Source: Physocladia obscura
Lineage: Eukaryota; Chytridiomycota; Chytridiomycetes; Chytridiales; Chytriomycetaceae
NCBI GenBank assembly: GCA_027596945.1
Contig: JADGJH010000107.1
Coordinates: forward strand, 1-30,617
Reading direction: 5' to 3'
Length of the DNA: 30,617 bases
Part shown: positions 1 through 11,868 of the stretch, piece after piece
Layout: every line of letters begins with the position of its first letter
Numbering within the stretch: position 1 is the stretch's first letter
The notes under the pieces: generated by a model
Seen by the model: only the letters and a program-made list of their open reading frames with translations
Databases searched by the model: none
Told to the model about the DNA's origin: nothing
Position numbers and translations under genes: made by a program

Positions 1-469
1 TGAGGCACAAGAATGGGGTTTTATTTAGTGTTCTATTTTCGGAATAATAAACAAGTTTTTACTAAAATTATCACAAGTCCCATGTAAACAATTTGAACGG
101 AATCCGCAGGCGCAGGATTCAACAGGTGGTTCAAATGATAGTGATCATTTTTGAAAATTACTTTGCTCTTGATCATGTGGTTGGATCACAAAAAGAAAAC
201 TTTTGTAATAGAAATGATAGATTCATGGACTGAAAACTGATTGTCCAAAAATAAGGAATTAGTATGTGAATCCTGCATTCTTGCAAAAATGCCTGTATCA
301 AAATATGAAAAATCTGATGGCAGGGAGTATATGACTATAATTCCCTTATTTTGTACAATAAATTTTAATAAAAAATACAAGAGTATGTTGTTTGTCACAG
401 TTTGAACAAAAAGGAGAAACAATATTCTTTGTTTCAAACTTGTCCACACATTACTGGCAAATTGCTAAT
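1..469 (-). other. Intergenic/unknown left edge with short Cys-rich frame
   Basis: No gene model could be completed here. On the minus strand a frame from about 155 down to 25 ends with a cysteine-rich segment (order C-A-C-G-F-R-S-N-C-L-H-G-T-C) and a TAA stop at 27-25, overlapped by AATAAA at 25-20. An in-frame TGA closes it upstream and there is no AG acceptor between that stop and the cysteines. A second open stretch (186-449, minus) is hydrophobic at its start and matches nothing I know. The region could be the end of a small gene or a decayed mobile element. Confidence 0.3.
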
Positions 470-1494
470 CTAACTTTCTTCTTTTTTGAGGAACTCAGCA
501 TTTCCATTTTCTCCAATTTGTTTTAGTTCTGGTTTTAGCTCATACAAAGATGAATATATTCCTTTCTTGACAAGTTGTGCAACATCTGTAAGAACCTCCT
601 TCAACCAAACTGCTGGTTGCAAGGTTTTTTCTTGAAGCGTCTTGAAACTGTAGTAATCACTTTCATTGAAAAGAGAAATAAGAATTCTGTTTTTTTTTTC
701 TTCAATGCAAATATGAAAGCACAAAAATAAAAAATAAAAAAAGCAAACCCAGTTAATTCCGCGCGCGGTAATCTTTCTTTCTTATCCAATTGAGAAAACC
801 TGGCTGTTGTCATATTCAAGGCACTCTGCGACGGCCTAATGATACTTCCAGCAATATCTCCACCCATTGACGACTGAATTCGATGCGCCCGCCTACTCGT
901 CTCAAAACCAAGTGGAATAATGTTTTTCCGCTTTTTTGATTCCTCTTCGTTTCGCAACTTTGTTAGTCGCCTGTGGTCCGTTCCGGGAACAGGATACACT
1001 GTTGCCTCATGAACTACAGACGCCGTAAATCCAATCGGCGTATCCTGCGCGTCATTGGTAGTCATGACATATGTATTTTGCGTGGTCTGGTTTGTTAAGC
1101 TGAGGTTGTAGTCTTTGGGTAAGTCGCCGACCCAAGATGCGTCGGATGGAAGATGCAGGGTTATTTTCGGTGTTTTCTGACTGGATGAAGTCGATTTTTT
1201 TTTAAAGCAACCTATTATTTGGGGTGATAGCACGAACTTTGATCCGGCTGGCTGATTGTAGACACGCAAAACACCCAGATCGACGCCTGGTGTAGCGCTA
1301 CCAACAAGGTCCCACTTTTCTTTTACAAACTTTGGGATTTTGACGAGCCAAGCCTGCGTTGGCAATGCACGCGCATCGACAGGAGTGGTGGCATTGCGTG
1401 TTTGCTGCGCTACGATTGCGGGAGGTGTCGGTGCGATCCACTGCTGATTAGCGTCGTATGCAGTTCCATTGCTGAGATTCGATTCGACTTCCAT
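470..1494 (-). CDS. TFIIF beta subunit (RAP30/Tfg2-like)
   Basis: Small subunit of general transcription factor TFIIF, which binds RNA polymerase II and helps bring it to the promoter in the nucleus. Model: complement(join(470..686,749..1494)), 320 residues, one 62-nt intron (GTTTGC...CAG). The N-terminal half carries the dimerisation-region signature: AWLVKIPKFVKEKW near residue 48, then LGVLRVYNQ. The C-terminal exon (about residues 249-305) is the winged-helix domain, with SFKTLQEKTLQPAVWLKEVL and KKGIYSSLYELKPEL, very close to the yeast and animal families. The junction falls inside the first helix of that domain and restores the family pattern, which supports the intron. The start is the first ATG of the open frame. 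Length is normal for the family (human about 250, yeast about 400). Confidence 0.9.
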
Positions 1495-1560
1495 TTTTCC
1501 TCAATAATAAAATTTTTTCTTTTGAGTTTGAAACTTTGCAATGAGCGAATCTGAGCCACA

Positions 1561-1580
1561 ACCACCACCACCACCACCAA
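1561..1580. repeat. ACC trinucleotide microsatellite
   Basis: A short run of ACC triplets just upstream of the TFIIF beta start codon, in its 5' flank. Read on the minus strand it gives a run of valines in a 66-codon frame, which I treat as spurious. Confidence 0.75.
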
Positions 1581-1610
1581 CATCAGATAAATATTGAAGA
1601 TACGCTTCAT

Positions 1611-2640
1611 GTAAGAAAATTAGCTCCTATTGTGAATGATAACATTGGTCAGCAAGCAAGATCCTCTACAAATGAAGGACCTGATGTTGTCAACATTTCA
1701 TGCCACACTGTTCAAGACTTTCAGGCCTCTATTTGGAATACTTTTTGGGTTACTTGAAGCCAGCAGCCACTATTGCAGGTGATACATACACTATTAGTGA
1801 CTCTCAACCAGAAATTGACAGGATGGATGAATACATCAGCTTCAAGCAAAACAATCAAATCTTCAAATTTGGTGATTTGAGTTCAACATCATTATGTACC
1901 CTTGCTGCATCTTCAGTGCTGACTTCTGTCACAATTATTAAATATATTATTTAATTATCATCAAGAGCTCATTGGGTCAAGTTTGACCAAATGGTTTTAC
2001 AATCAACTGAACAAGATTGATCTGGGGCTCCAGCAAACTTGATTGTAGAAGTAATTGTGGATCAGCTCCTGGAGGCCAAATGCAACTGATTCAAAAGCAT
2101 TGGTGCAAACTGGCAAATCTGGGTTGCATTCATTGCTTCAAAACCAACTCCATAACATCAGATTTTCATTAATGGAATTCCCCACACTTAACTCACCTAT
2201 TTGCCTCCATTCCCTCATGAGAATTGACACAGCTTGCAAATATCAACAGTGAAATGCGTATTATGCAAATATTCTTCATGATGTTGGCTCTAAATTGGTG
2301 CTTGTCAAGCAGGATGCCTGTAATATTTTTGCTTGTATCAAATCATTGGAAGCAACAATTGCTACATATTTGAATATTATACCAGAAATTCAACATGCAT
2401 CTGCACCAAATAGTACTTTAGTCAGTCTTTCCAATTACAGATGCAACCACATGATGATATTGATCATTAAGAATAAAAAATTATCAACTTTATTTGTTTA
2501 CTCATTAAGTATTTGTGTAAAATCCCAGAAGTTCCTGTTCCTTTGTGCCAAAATTTCCACATCCAGCATTGAAACTGGGAGCAATCTTGTATCTGCAACA
2601 GTCAAAACTTTTGTCAAAATCATGGTGCAAGAACAAGTGT
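1611..2640 (+). other. Unrecognised degenerate stretch, possible mobile-element relic
   Basis: About 1 kb with plus-strand open pieces at 1700-1954, 2055-2252 and 2295 onward, interrupted by stops and changes of frame. The pieces read like protein-coding sequence rather than random AT-rich DNA (for example ISDSQPEIDRMDEYISFK in the first). I do not recognise a family and could not join them with plausible splice sites. The stretch sits beside a dead transposase in the only gene-poor part of the window, so a decayed transposon or host gene relic is the simplest reading. The 3' half of the open frame from 2295 to 2876 is antisense to the transposase and is not a gene. Confidence 0.3.
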
Positions 2641-2649
2641 ATGATATTT

Positions 2650-3480
2650 GTCACAAAAGTGGAGAGATTTTCTTTCTTTCTCTCTTTATAATACTTTTGA
2701 ACTTACTTTTGACCATTCCAAAGAAATATTTGATTGGGTTGAAGAACAGGCAGTATGTTGGAAGACAAACTGAACATTTTCCAGGATACTGCTTAACTTT
2801 CATATTGTATTTGACCATTTTTTTAGAACAGTGCAAGAATAAATCCAGATTAAAAGTTCCCTCAGTTTCAAAGTAATTGATAATTCCCTCAACAGACAGG
2901 AAAACAAGGTACAAAACTTTTGGTTTTTGGATAAACTCACCATGGTAAACCAGTTTCTCCCCACAAAATGAGTATCCTCAGTTTTGCAACATTCTGCAAT
3001 TGTCAAATGAAACCTGGTCAAGAAAATGCATACCAAGCAACATCATCCATTTTATTTGCAATGCACACCTTTTCAAAACTTTGTGTGTGTATCCAACATC
3101 ATGTAAAATGCAACATTCTGTTATAGTTGAGATGGAGATTGCAAAATGCATCAAGAATTTTTCTTAACATTTGTCCAGGTAAGCAGTTGGCCAGTGGCAG
3201 TAAAAGGCAATGATCCATCTGCAATACTCGCCATTGAAAACAATCTTTTGTTTTGGTGCCTTTCATGAAATCCTGTCCCCATTTCTGCACTGCATGATCC
3301 ATTGGTGTATGGTAGGTAGGGACTTGCCATAGATAGTTCCTAACTTGGCCATACTAATTCCTTGGAAGAAGTATCCATAAAGACAATGAATACATGTTCC
3401 TTTGTCTGCATGTGTGTGGTGAACTGTATGGTGTAATGTTTGCAATTTTTTTTTGCAACGAATCTTTTTGTCGCACATTT
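2650..3480 (-). pseudogene. Degenerate DDE_3 (IS630/Tc1-like) transposase
   Basis: Read on the minus strand, fragments in shifting frames follow the order of an IS630/Tc1-type transposase. There is an N-terminal helix-turn-helix piece (SMAKLGTIYGKSLPTIHQWI, about 3355-3296), then HDVGYTHKVLKRCALQIK, then FLDQVSFDN containing the first catalytic Asp, then LVYHGEFIQKPKVLYLVF and NYFETEGTFN, and finally LPTYCLFFNPIKYFFG. It is broken in several ways. Frames change near 3300 and 3105, and a TGA lies at 2981-2979 where the family has Arg before GYS. The segment between YPGKCSV and LPTYC lacks about 30 residues, including the second catalytic Asp. The NPIE motif reads NPIK, so the catalytic Glu is lost. 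The element cannot be active. I did not find terminal inverted repeats. Confidence 0.8.
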
Positions 3481-3508
3481 TTCATTTCAAAAAATTGTTG
3501 CAATAAAT

Positions 3509-6500
3509 TCAAGAAAACACTTCCTGGAGCTTCTTCAGCGCTTCCAACACACGTTCGCCTTCACTCATATTTCCATTGCTCCTGCTTCTCAAATTTGAAA
3601 CTTCTTCAACACTATTCATGAAACGATTCCAGCCATCATCATTTGTATTTTCATTCTTGGCAACCTGTGCTGATACATGCTCCCCACCACCAGCAATTCG
3701 CCTTAAATATCCTTTCAAAACTCCATACCGAACTCCATGTCCACCAAGTAAATCTGTTGGAATTTTGAACGCCAGAACAACAACTTCAAACGCAGCTAAG
3801 TACATTCCTCCTATAATCAAATCTAAAACAGCTCGATTGAGAATTCGCTCATGCATTGAGACTATTACTCGCCAGTTTGCAATGCTTCCTCGCGTTGTGA
3901 GTGCATTCACCATATTAGACCAGAAATTTGTATGCGCCAATGCGCAAGTTTGTCCATTAACAACAGCCAGTAAAAAAAGTGCCCGATCTCCTTCAGCACG
4001 TGGCTGTTGAGATGTGTTTGCTGATTCCAAAAGTGAAGCACAAGCTGTCAATGCAATCTGCGAATTTTGTGACAACAACGAGTATTTTAACCACTCAATG
4101 TGAGAATTTTCGGTGTTTTGAGTCGCCAATATCTTTAAAATTTGAGATTCTACATTCTTCAAGAAAAAGAAAAAAAAAGGATGTTAAGTTCAGAGAAAAA
4201 AAAAAAAAAGTCAACTAACAAATTTAGCTTCAATTTTTTCAAATGAATCCATCAATCGAAGCTTTATAAGCAGAGAAAAATTTTCACACTGTGCTGCTGC
4301 GTAAATTACATCGACCTGGCATTTTAAAAAAGTATTCTCATCCAAGAAATTCTCTTCAAGAGCTGATACAAGAGCAAAAAGTCCATCGCATTGATTAGCA
4401 TTTGTTGTAATTTTTAACAGATTTTCGAATAGCGCGACAAACAATTTTGGTTCAGCTGTGTCATTTTCGTGAATCTGCTGATTGGACTTGAGCGTTCGAA
4501 AAAAGGAAAAAGAAAAAAATTACCTCAAAGTCCCAGGTACTTCGAACAATTGAATCCAATTTCGCCAGTTGTACTTTACTGGCATCAATATTTTCGTATC
4601 CAAAATGCTGTTGTTAACATTAAATTCTGGAAGAAAATGAGAAAAAAATAAAACAAAAAAAACCTTTTTTAGAATAGCAATCAAATCAAGTTTCAAATTT
4701 GAAGAGACTGTTTCTTTTTTTTCGCTAATGACTCTGACAATTGCCTCTCTGACTTCGAATTTCACAGATGATATTAATGTAGTAATTTCTCTGGTATTAT
4801 CATCTCCAAAAACGTTGTTGTCTTCATTATCCCATTCTTCCTCATCTTCAGTTTCATTCCATCCATTTTTTGGCTTCATTGACGAGTTGTCTTTGATTCC
4901 AGGAATGTATTCAACAAGTGCAACAACAAGTCTGTGAAGGGCGTCGATTGCAGGTTCAACATCCTTGCGGAATGCTTTGAATAATTCCGAATGAGAATTA
5001 ACGCCAAGCACAAGCAAAACAGCATCTGAGTAGATTTTTCTAATTTCGAATTTTTCTCTACTTGAAGGAAATCGAGATTGAAAAAGTTTGCAAGTTTCCG
5101 AAACAATGTAAGGCGATGATCCCGCAATGACCATTTTTAAGCACAGAATCAAATACTGTTTGTTTGCTTGTTTGTTTTCTTTTTTGGTTTTTTTTTTGGG
5201 AGGGTTTATTTTGCATACCTCCACTATATCTCCTTCATACAAATCATCAAATTGTTGGATACGCTCGATCTGCATTACTTCTCCTTCTTGGTCATAAATT
5301 CGGCTTAGGACACTGCTTCCAGGATCTTTTAATTTTTCGAGCTTCTCGATTAAATTTAAATGTGCCATAATGGCATCAATCTTTATAAACGTTACGTTAC
5401 TAAAAAAATTTCTTGAAAAGAAACTCACAGTCAAATCCTCAGTTGGCAATATTTTTTTTAATCTTTCGGCAAGTTGGATACGCAAATTTATGGGAGCAAA
5501 GATTGCCTTTTCTCCGCATTTAGTTCGGGTTTAAAAACTCAATTCATACCTGTTCGCCAACCAAGTAGAGATACGTAACAGTCAAAATTTTTTCGATACT
5601 GATAAATTCTGCAAGAATTGACATCTCTCTAAAATCTCTTTCCGTCCTTAAAAATATTGAATGGGATTATAAAAAAACAATAAAATTAAGGAAAAAAATT
5701 AGCTCACAAGTTTTCATCTTGATCCTCAAATTCAATATTTTCTTTTTTTGAATCAGCGATAAGATCTCCAAGTGCATACATTAAATCTTTGTTATCTATC
5801 CCACAGTATTGATATTTTTCCAGAAGTTCTGCCTCATCCAAAAATATATCCAATAAAATCAACTCACGGAACCTTGAAATATATTTTACTACTATTTAAA
5901 GATATTTTTACTCTACCTCACCTGGGTAAATACTGAACAAGTTCAAGAAATCCATGCAAGCTCTGATCATTCTCTAGAATACCTTTGTACAAGGTGAAGA
6001 GATCGGTAATACTTTCATAATTTGTGTGTATAATGTCATCCAGAGAGATATTCTGAAATAATTGTGAATGATTTAAACTTAAATCATGCAAAAGCAAGTG
6101 TCTAGATGTTAGCTGATGATTTACTTTCGTATTCTGGGAGCAAATATCAGAAAAAAATAATTCCAAAGCTAAAAGTCACCTTTCCATATTGATGTGCTAA
6201 AAATGAATAGAACAAAATCTGTTTCCGAACATCTTTTGTTTCGACCACATCTAATTTTAGCTTGCAAAGATCGGGAGTATTTTCATCCACAATCAATCCA
6301 CCAAATTCAATTAAACCGCTCTGAAGAATATCTGCAGATGCATTCGAAGACTTAAACAGCCACGAGATATGTTCAAACACTAATATTGACGAATTTAACC
6401 CTAAACTTTCTGAAATGGCCAGAATATCGTTTAGTAGTCCTGATTCGTTAATTTGATGAGTCATTGATATTATTGTCTGCTTCCGATATGCCTCATCGCC

Positions 6501-9500
6501 AAAAAATTCCTCGGCGCTACAACCAGTTCTGGAAATTACTGCTTGAAGAACCTCATCACTGTGAGATGATTTTGTTCTCGATGAAAAAGAGACTGCTTGT
6601 TGTAGTGCTTCAAATGAAACAGAGTCTGGACCGCATTGCATCACTGCTTTTCTTATCGCCGATGAATCCACATATTTAAAAAGCTGAACTACAGAAAGAT
6701 TTAGCAACTTTCTTGTGAGTTCAGATCGTTTTGATTCGACAACCAAATTTGAGATACATCGCAAAGAAAAAAAGAAAACCGCCAAAAGATCCGTTGAGTG
6801 ACTTGGCTTGATGGAATCGAAGAAATCTTTAACAAGAAAACCCTAAATAAAATAATTTAGGAAAAATAATAATAAAGAGTATATTAAACTCACATCTTCA
6901 ACATCCAATAATATTGCAAGAGCTGTTTCAATCTCGCCTGATTTAAAATACTCTTGAGCCAACGAAATTAGAAACATATCTTTGTTAGAATCGTCAATTT
7001 GTTCAATTTTTTGGTCTCGACGCCGTTCAAATGCAGAACGACAACTTGAGACAAAGTGTAAATTCAAGTACAACTCGATAAGTTCTTTTTTTTCTGACTT
7101 GTGGACAATATTATCGAACAAATAAGAGCCGCCTCTGGCAAGTTGGTTTTGCGAGACTGCATAGAAGTCATTTCGAGTTAATCTTCCGTCTGAGTCAATG
7201 CCACCCAAACTTGAACCCTTGCTACTTGTAGGTAATTCAACCAACAGTCCATGAACATAATTCAAAGAATCTGAATAGTTCAAAGAATTCAAATCGCCTT
7301 CCTGTTGCAAAGATTCCGCAATATTTGCACGTCTAATTAAATCAAGAACTTTGACCATTCCACTTGGTTCACAACGTTCCAAAATAAATCCAATTAATCT
7401 CTTTTGAAAACTCGAATCTAATGTTGCGTCGTCTTCTACCCCAAACATAACACCAACTTCTTTGATTAATCTGACACAAACTAGCCAAATTTCGTCGCTT
7501 CGTTGCAAAGATGGAGCTGTTTGGATATCTGTGCCAGCTCGTGCCACCTCACTCAAAACAGATCCCATCATATCCTCGCATACCTTTACAGCATATTTGA
7601 ATTCCTGCCTGTCAAGAGCCCAGTTTGCAACAATTGCTCGCACTTGCATATCAATTCGACGCTGTTCGGAGGATATTCCATCAATTCCATTCAGTTTGCG
7701 ACCAATATCTAGGAGCATTTTCATGTCAATCGATTTCGGAGAATTCGAGTTATAAACGAGTGAAGAAATTATATCCATTCGATTTGAATTCAATCTAATT
7801 TGAATGGGAAAAGGAGGTGCAACTTGAAGGGATTGGGAAAGTCGGTGAATTTGATGTGTTGCATCAATAAGTCTGAGCTCAGTCAAAGTACTGGGAGTTG
7901 GTTTGATAACTTTCAAACTTTTTTTCCCCAAAACAATTAAGATTTAACTCTAAAAAGCAAAAAAGAGAAAAATATTACCAATCAACCGCCAATTTCATGA
8001 CACCACGATGCATGTCGCCGCTTTCCGAATTATCATAAAGTTCTCTTGCACATTCAACCACTAGTGATTCACTGGTTTGGCCATCAACGATTGGACTTTC
8101 AGAATCCAAAAGTTTTTTTGCCAAAGAAAAACCTGAACAGATGGTGAGGAAAAAATAGAAAAAAAGGAAACTAATGATAAAAACTCACGCCCTTTCTGCA
8201 ATATCGCTTTCACAAACTCTTTTTTAACATTATTTCCATCAATTGACAAGAATACATTTAGCTTTAGCAGATAGGACAAATCTTCGGCCAATGCCAAAAA
8301 CTCATCGTCAGAAGTTATGACTTCCTCATTTTGAGAAAACGATCGAGCCATCTTAATTGCTAGTAAGCGTTTATTTGCTGGCGAAACAAATTCCGAAGAT
8401 GTTAGGTACTGTAGCGTCACATTGATTTTGTACTTTTTCAAGAGTTCAATTGTTTCCAGATGAGATTCAAACAAAGATATCCGTGCTGGAAGTGAAAGAT
8501 TCGTAAGAGTACTGGTATTTTCGTCATTCAAAAAATTCGTTGAATTAAAATCATCTTCCCAGCCATCAGTTTCCATGTTATTGGTTATTTGAGGAAGACT
8601 CCCAAGCAAAGAATACAAAACTTCCATCATATCGTCTGACGGTTCCATTGAATACGCGCATCCCAAAATCAAACGCGCAAAATCTTCATCCGATCGAACA
8701 ATAACACGATCGTCAAGTGGAATCCCAGTTCGCGACCTTTCAAATACTTTTGCACAAGATTTAATATGTTTCTGTGCAAGTGTCAACAGATAAGCATCCA
8801 AAGATACTTGGCCATCAGCTGCCACACGATTCAAAAATGGCACAACAGAATCTTTTACACGATTACAGAATAGATCGGGATGATTTCTTACCCCGGCAAG
8901 CATCATTTTAACAATAGTGTCAACAGGCATTTCGCGAATATCAGACAACGTGAGTTTTCCACCTCCATGTTTACCTTCATAGCTTTCACTCAAATCAAAC
9001 AGCGTCGTGAATTCATTTATTAGTGGTTCAAGATTTTCAACGTTTGAGTTGCTTGCAAATTCCAGCAAATCAATAGCCATTTTTGTATCACCAAGCTTGT
9101 CCTCAATATTCAATGCGCGATTAATATACCATTTTGACACGATAGGAGCAGATGCTGGAATAGCAACAATATTTTTCTTGAGATTTGAAAATATTTGAGG
9201 TTCATTCTCTGCAAATTCATGAACAAGATCTTGTATTGAATGTGAAGCTTCTGTCCAATCTGGCTTTCGCCATGGCCTTGAAACCGAACTTATCTCGTCT
9301 CCGCTTACAGGATCACATTTTGGAAGAATTTTCTCAACAACTGAACTTGTCAGATCAAAGCTAATAGGTAATTTGGCCAATACGGTGAAACGGTGAGGTA
9401 AAATATCTTTTGAATGCCTTGAAAACATAATTTTGAGCACATCGATATTTCCTTGAGCAGCATGTATGCAGGCAAGATAAACTAAGTCCATATCGCGAAA

Positions 9501-11823
9501 CTGCAAGAATAATTCTTCGAATGATTGTTTTTTTGAATTTAAAGTACCATCATAAACGACAACCGGTGAAACACCTGTTTCCAAGATTGCCTCAAATAAA
9601 TCCAATCGATCAAGATATTTGAAGGCGCGTACTCTGTGCAAGCACAGATCCATTTTCGAAACAGGTTTTTTTCCTTCAAAGTCTTCACCATTCGGAATTG
9701 TTTCATCAAAAGCTTCTTCAACTTCCCTTTCAACTTCTTCCAAAGTGAGATATTCGCTTCTCTTGATCACGGTTCTAAATGCAGCACGCAATTCACTTGC
9801 CCCAGGGCCATGTAAACCATGGAAGCAAGTTTCAATAACCCAATCATCATCAACAACCTTATCCAATAGTTTCCAAGTACTTTCATTGGCCCCTTTCTCA
9901 TGACTCTCAAGAAACATTCGCTTATATACGATATCACGAGAGAGTCCAAACGTTGTGCAAAGCTGGAATGCAGCTTCATAATCTTTGAGAGCCGCCCTCA
10001 TTTGCACAGCTTCTTCCGGCGTTACGCTCAAAATTGTGGAAAGAAATGTATTATTACCCCCTGCATTTTTTGACGATGATTGTATAGTACGCAAAAGTCC
10101 TGCAAGAGATTGTGATGGTGGATTTGTGATTGTAGATAATATTGTCGAAATTTTGCGATTGGTTATATGCAATGAAGCTGAATCTTCCAGAACAAATATT
10201 TGAGATTCAGGTAGAACTGCAATAGATGACAATGGAGAGAAAAAACTGACATGAATTGGAGGTGTTTGAGACTTCAGTGGGACAGAGGATATGCATAGAA
10301 ATCCATCACTGAACAATAATACGATAGCCGTTTCTGACCACCAATTTGCAGATAATAACTGCATTGGCTCCGTGATCGACTTTGTTTCAGAATCTATCAA
10401 TGAAAGTGCCAATCGATACGACGCAAGATCAGCATAATTGTACCGATGAGTAAAATTTAAAGTGTCGCGAAGTTCGTGAATATAAAGGGTACCATCAATA
10501 TCAATTGAAATAAGTCGAGATTTCGAAGGAGATACAGATCCTTTGACAATCGCCTGTTTATACAGACCCAATGAAGTTGCTTTAATTGAATTAAAAGTAT
10601 GAACGAAAATATCTGTAATTAAATCTTCGATTCTTTCGAATAAAGAAGATCCACGTAGAGAGTTAATTTCTGAACTCTTCGGAACTTCGAGAATATTTGA
10701 AAAAGAGTTCTTGTTAAGGTCGCCAGATGATACGCGATAATAAGGTGATTCGAGGATAGATTCAGCAATAAAAATGCACTGTTTTAAGTCTTTCGAAGCT
10801 AAACCAGCAAAAATAAATGATCCGTTAGCACAAGATTCCGCCCAGGAAACAAGTTTGACAATTTGACCGAGAAGAACAACATGAATCAGACGCACGTGCG
10901 ATCCCGAGGAAACAGTTGCTTCGAATTTTGGCAAAGGCGATCCGTCAGCCGCGATACGAACAAGGGCATTGCGCCAAAATGTTGCAGGATTATTTGTTGC
11001 AACAGTTGAAAAGCCCGAAGCAACCTCAACGAGTGAAGAATCGATTGAAAAGCACCTCAATTCGCCAGTCATTCCAATTGTGATAATTCGATATTCAGAA
11101 GACTCTGCCAGACTGAGAAAGAAAAGAGCTGCAAGTGGGTTGAAAAATGGAATTGTTGTTTGAGATAGAGATTCAGAGTTGCGGGCAATCAACAGAATAG
11201 GAACAACAATGGCAGGCGCAAGCACAAGAAGCACTCTGACTGAACCGTCTGGAGCAGAAACAGCTAGCAAACGCGCGTCGGGTGACCAGGCAACACGTGC
11301 GAACTGAGAATATTTCGGAGATTCGAAACTGGAGCGAACAGCTAGCGGTACAACAACTGGTGTGCCAGCAAAGCCCGCCATGACGCGAAAACGCAGCTCG
11401 AGACTGGAAGTATTATGGAACGTTTGGTGTAATAAGATCAGAAGATCAAGAACAACTGTGGAAAGTATCGCCGTAACCATACCATGCATCTCCTATCGCA
11501 GTCTGCATTACAGCCGCCAAAGCATGACGAGCCGGCGCCAAAGCTGCGGGTTCGAAAGCGGCCAGGGCCAAAGCCGACACCAAAGCGGAATCAAGCTTTT
11601 GTTCTGTGTCTGGCTGGGACAATGACAGCACGGCGCGCGCAAGTGGCGGCAACGCGGTCCATCGCGCTGTTTCGCCGAACGCAAAAAGCTGAGCTGACGT
11701 TTCTGCGTTTGTTTTCCCTTTCACTTCTATATCTGCTTCATTCTTTGCGTTCGTGTTTGTGTGGTCTTTTGCGAGTCTGTCTAACCGCAATACTGGTTGA
11801 ATGATTCGCATTTTCACTTTCAC
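3509..11823 (-). CDS. NBAS/Sec39-family protein of the Dsl1/NRZ tethering complex
   Basis: Large peripheral ER protein, expected to scaffold the Dsl1/NRZ complex (with ZW10/Dsl1 and RINT1/Tip20 homologues) that tethers COPI vesicles returning from the Golgi. Model: complement(join(3509..4156,4220..4477,4524..4607,4664..5155,5219..5380,5429..5506,5550..5646,5708..5872,5922..6133,6180..6842,6894..7917,7979..8132,8189..11403,11483..11823)); 7593 nt, 2530 residues, 13 introns of 43-79 nt. The N-terminus is a WD40-like propeller: DACLELRFR near 113, then SQFARVAWSPDARLLA near 145, matching human NBAS. The Sec39 region spans roughly residues 600-1280, with HRVRAFKYLDRLDLFEAIL and FSRHSKDILPHRFTVLAKLP. 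GDMHRGVMKLAVDCL is restored across the 7918-7978 intron. The start could be the ATG at 11823 or the in-frame one at 11811. Exon 13 could begin at 4477 or 4474. Acidic tryptophan motifs are noted under findings. Confidence 0.9.
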
Positions 11824-11862
11824 TTTTCCAACGACTTATTTCAAACTCATCTGATACTTATT

Positions 11863-11868
11863 TTTATT
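11863..11868 (-). terminator. Poly(A) signal AATAAA overlapping a stop codon
   Basis: The coiled-coil gene ends in TAATAAA on the minus strand, so the AATAAA hexamer starts inside the TAA stop. The NBAS start codon is only 43 bp further on, so the 3' UTR must be very short or overlap the next transcript. Confidence 0.55.

Noticed and set aside
1410..1610. 66-codon minus-strand frame with a poly-valine run
   Set aside because: It is produced by the ACC microsatellite and overlaps the start of TFIIF beta in another frame.
3576..4010. 144-codon plus-strand open frame
   Set aside because: It is antisense to the last exon of NBAS and has no recognisable feature of its own.
7978..7978. A conventional TTTTTAG acceptor inside the NBAS intron that starts here
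   Set aside because: Using it gives an immediate in-frame stop; the later AAAAAAAG site restores the conserved DCLKVIKPTP sequence.
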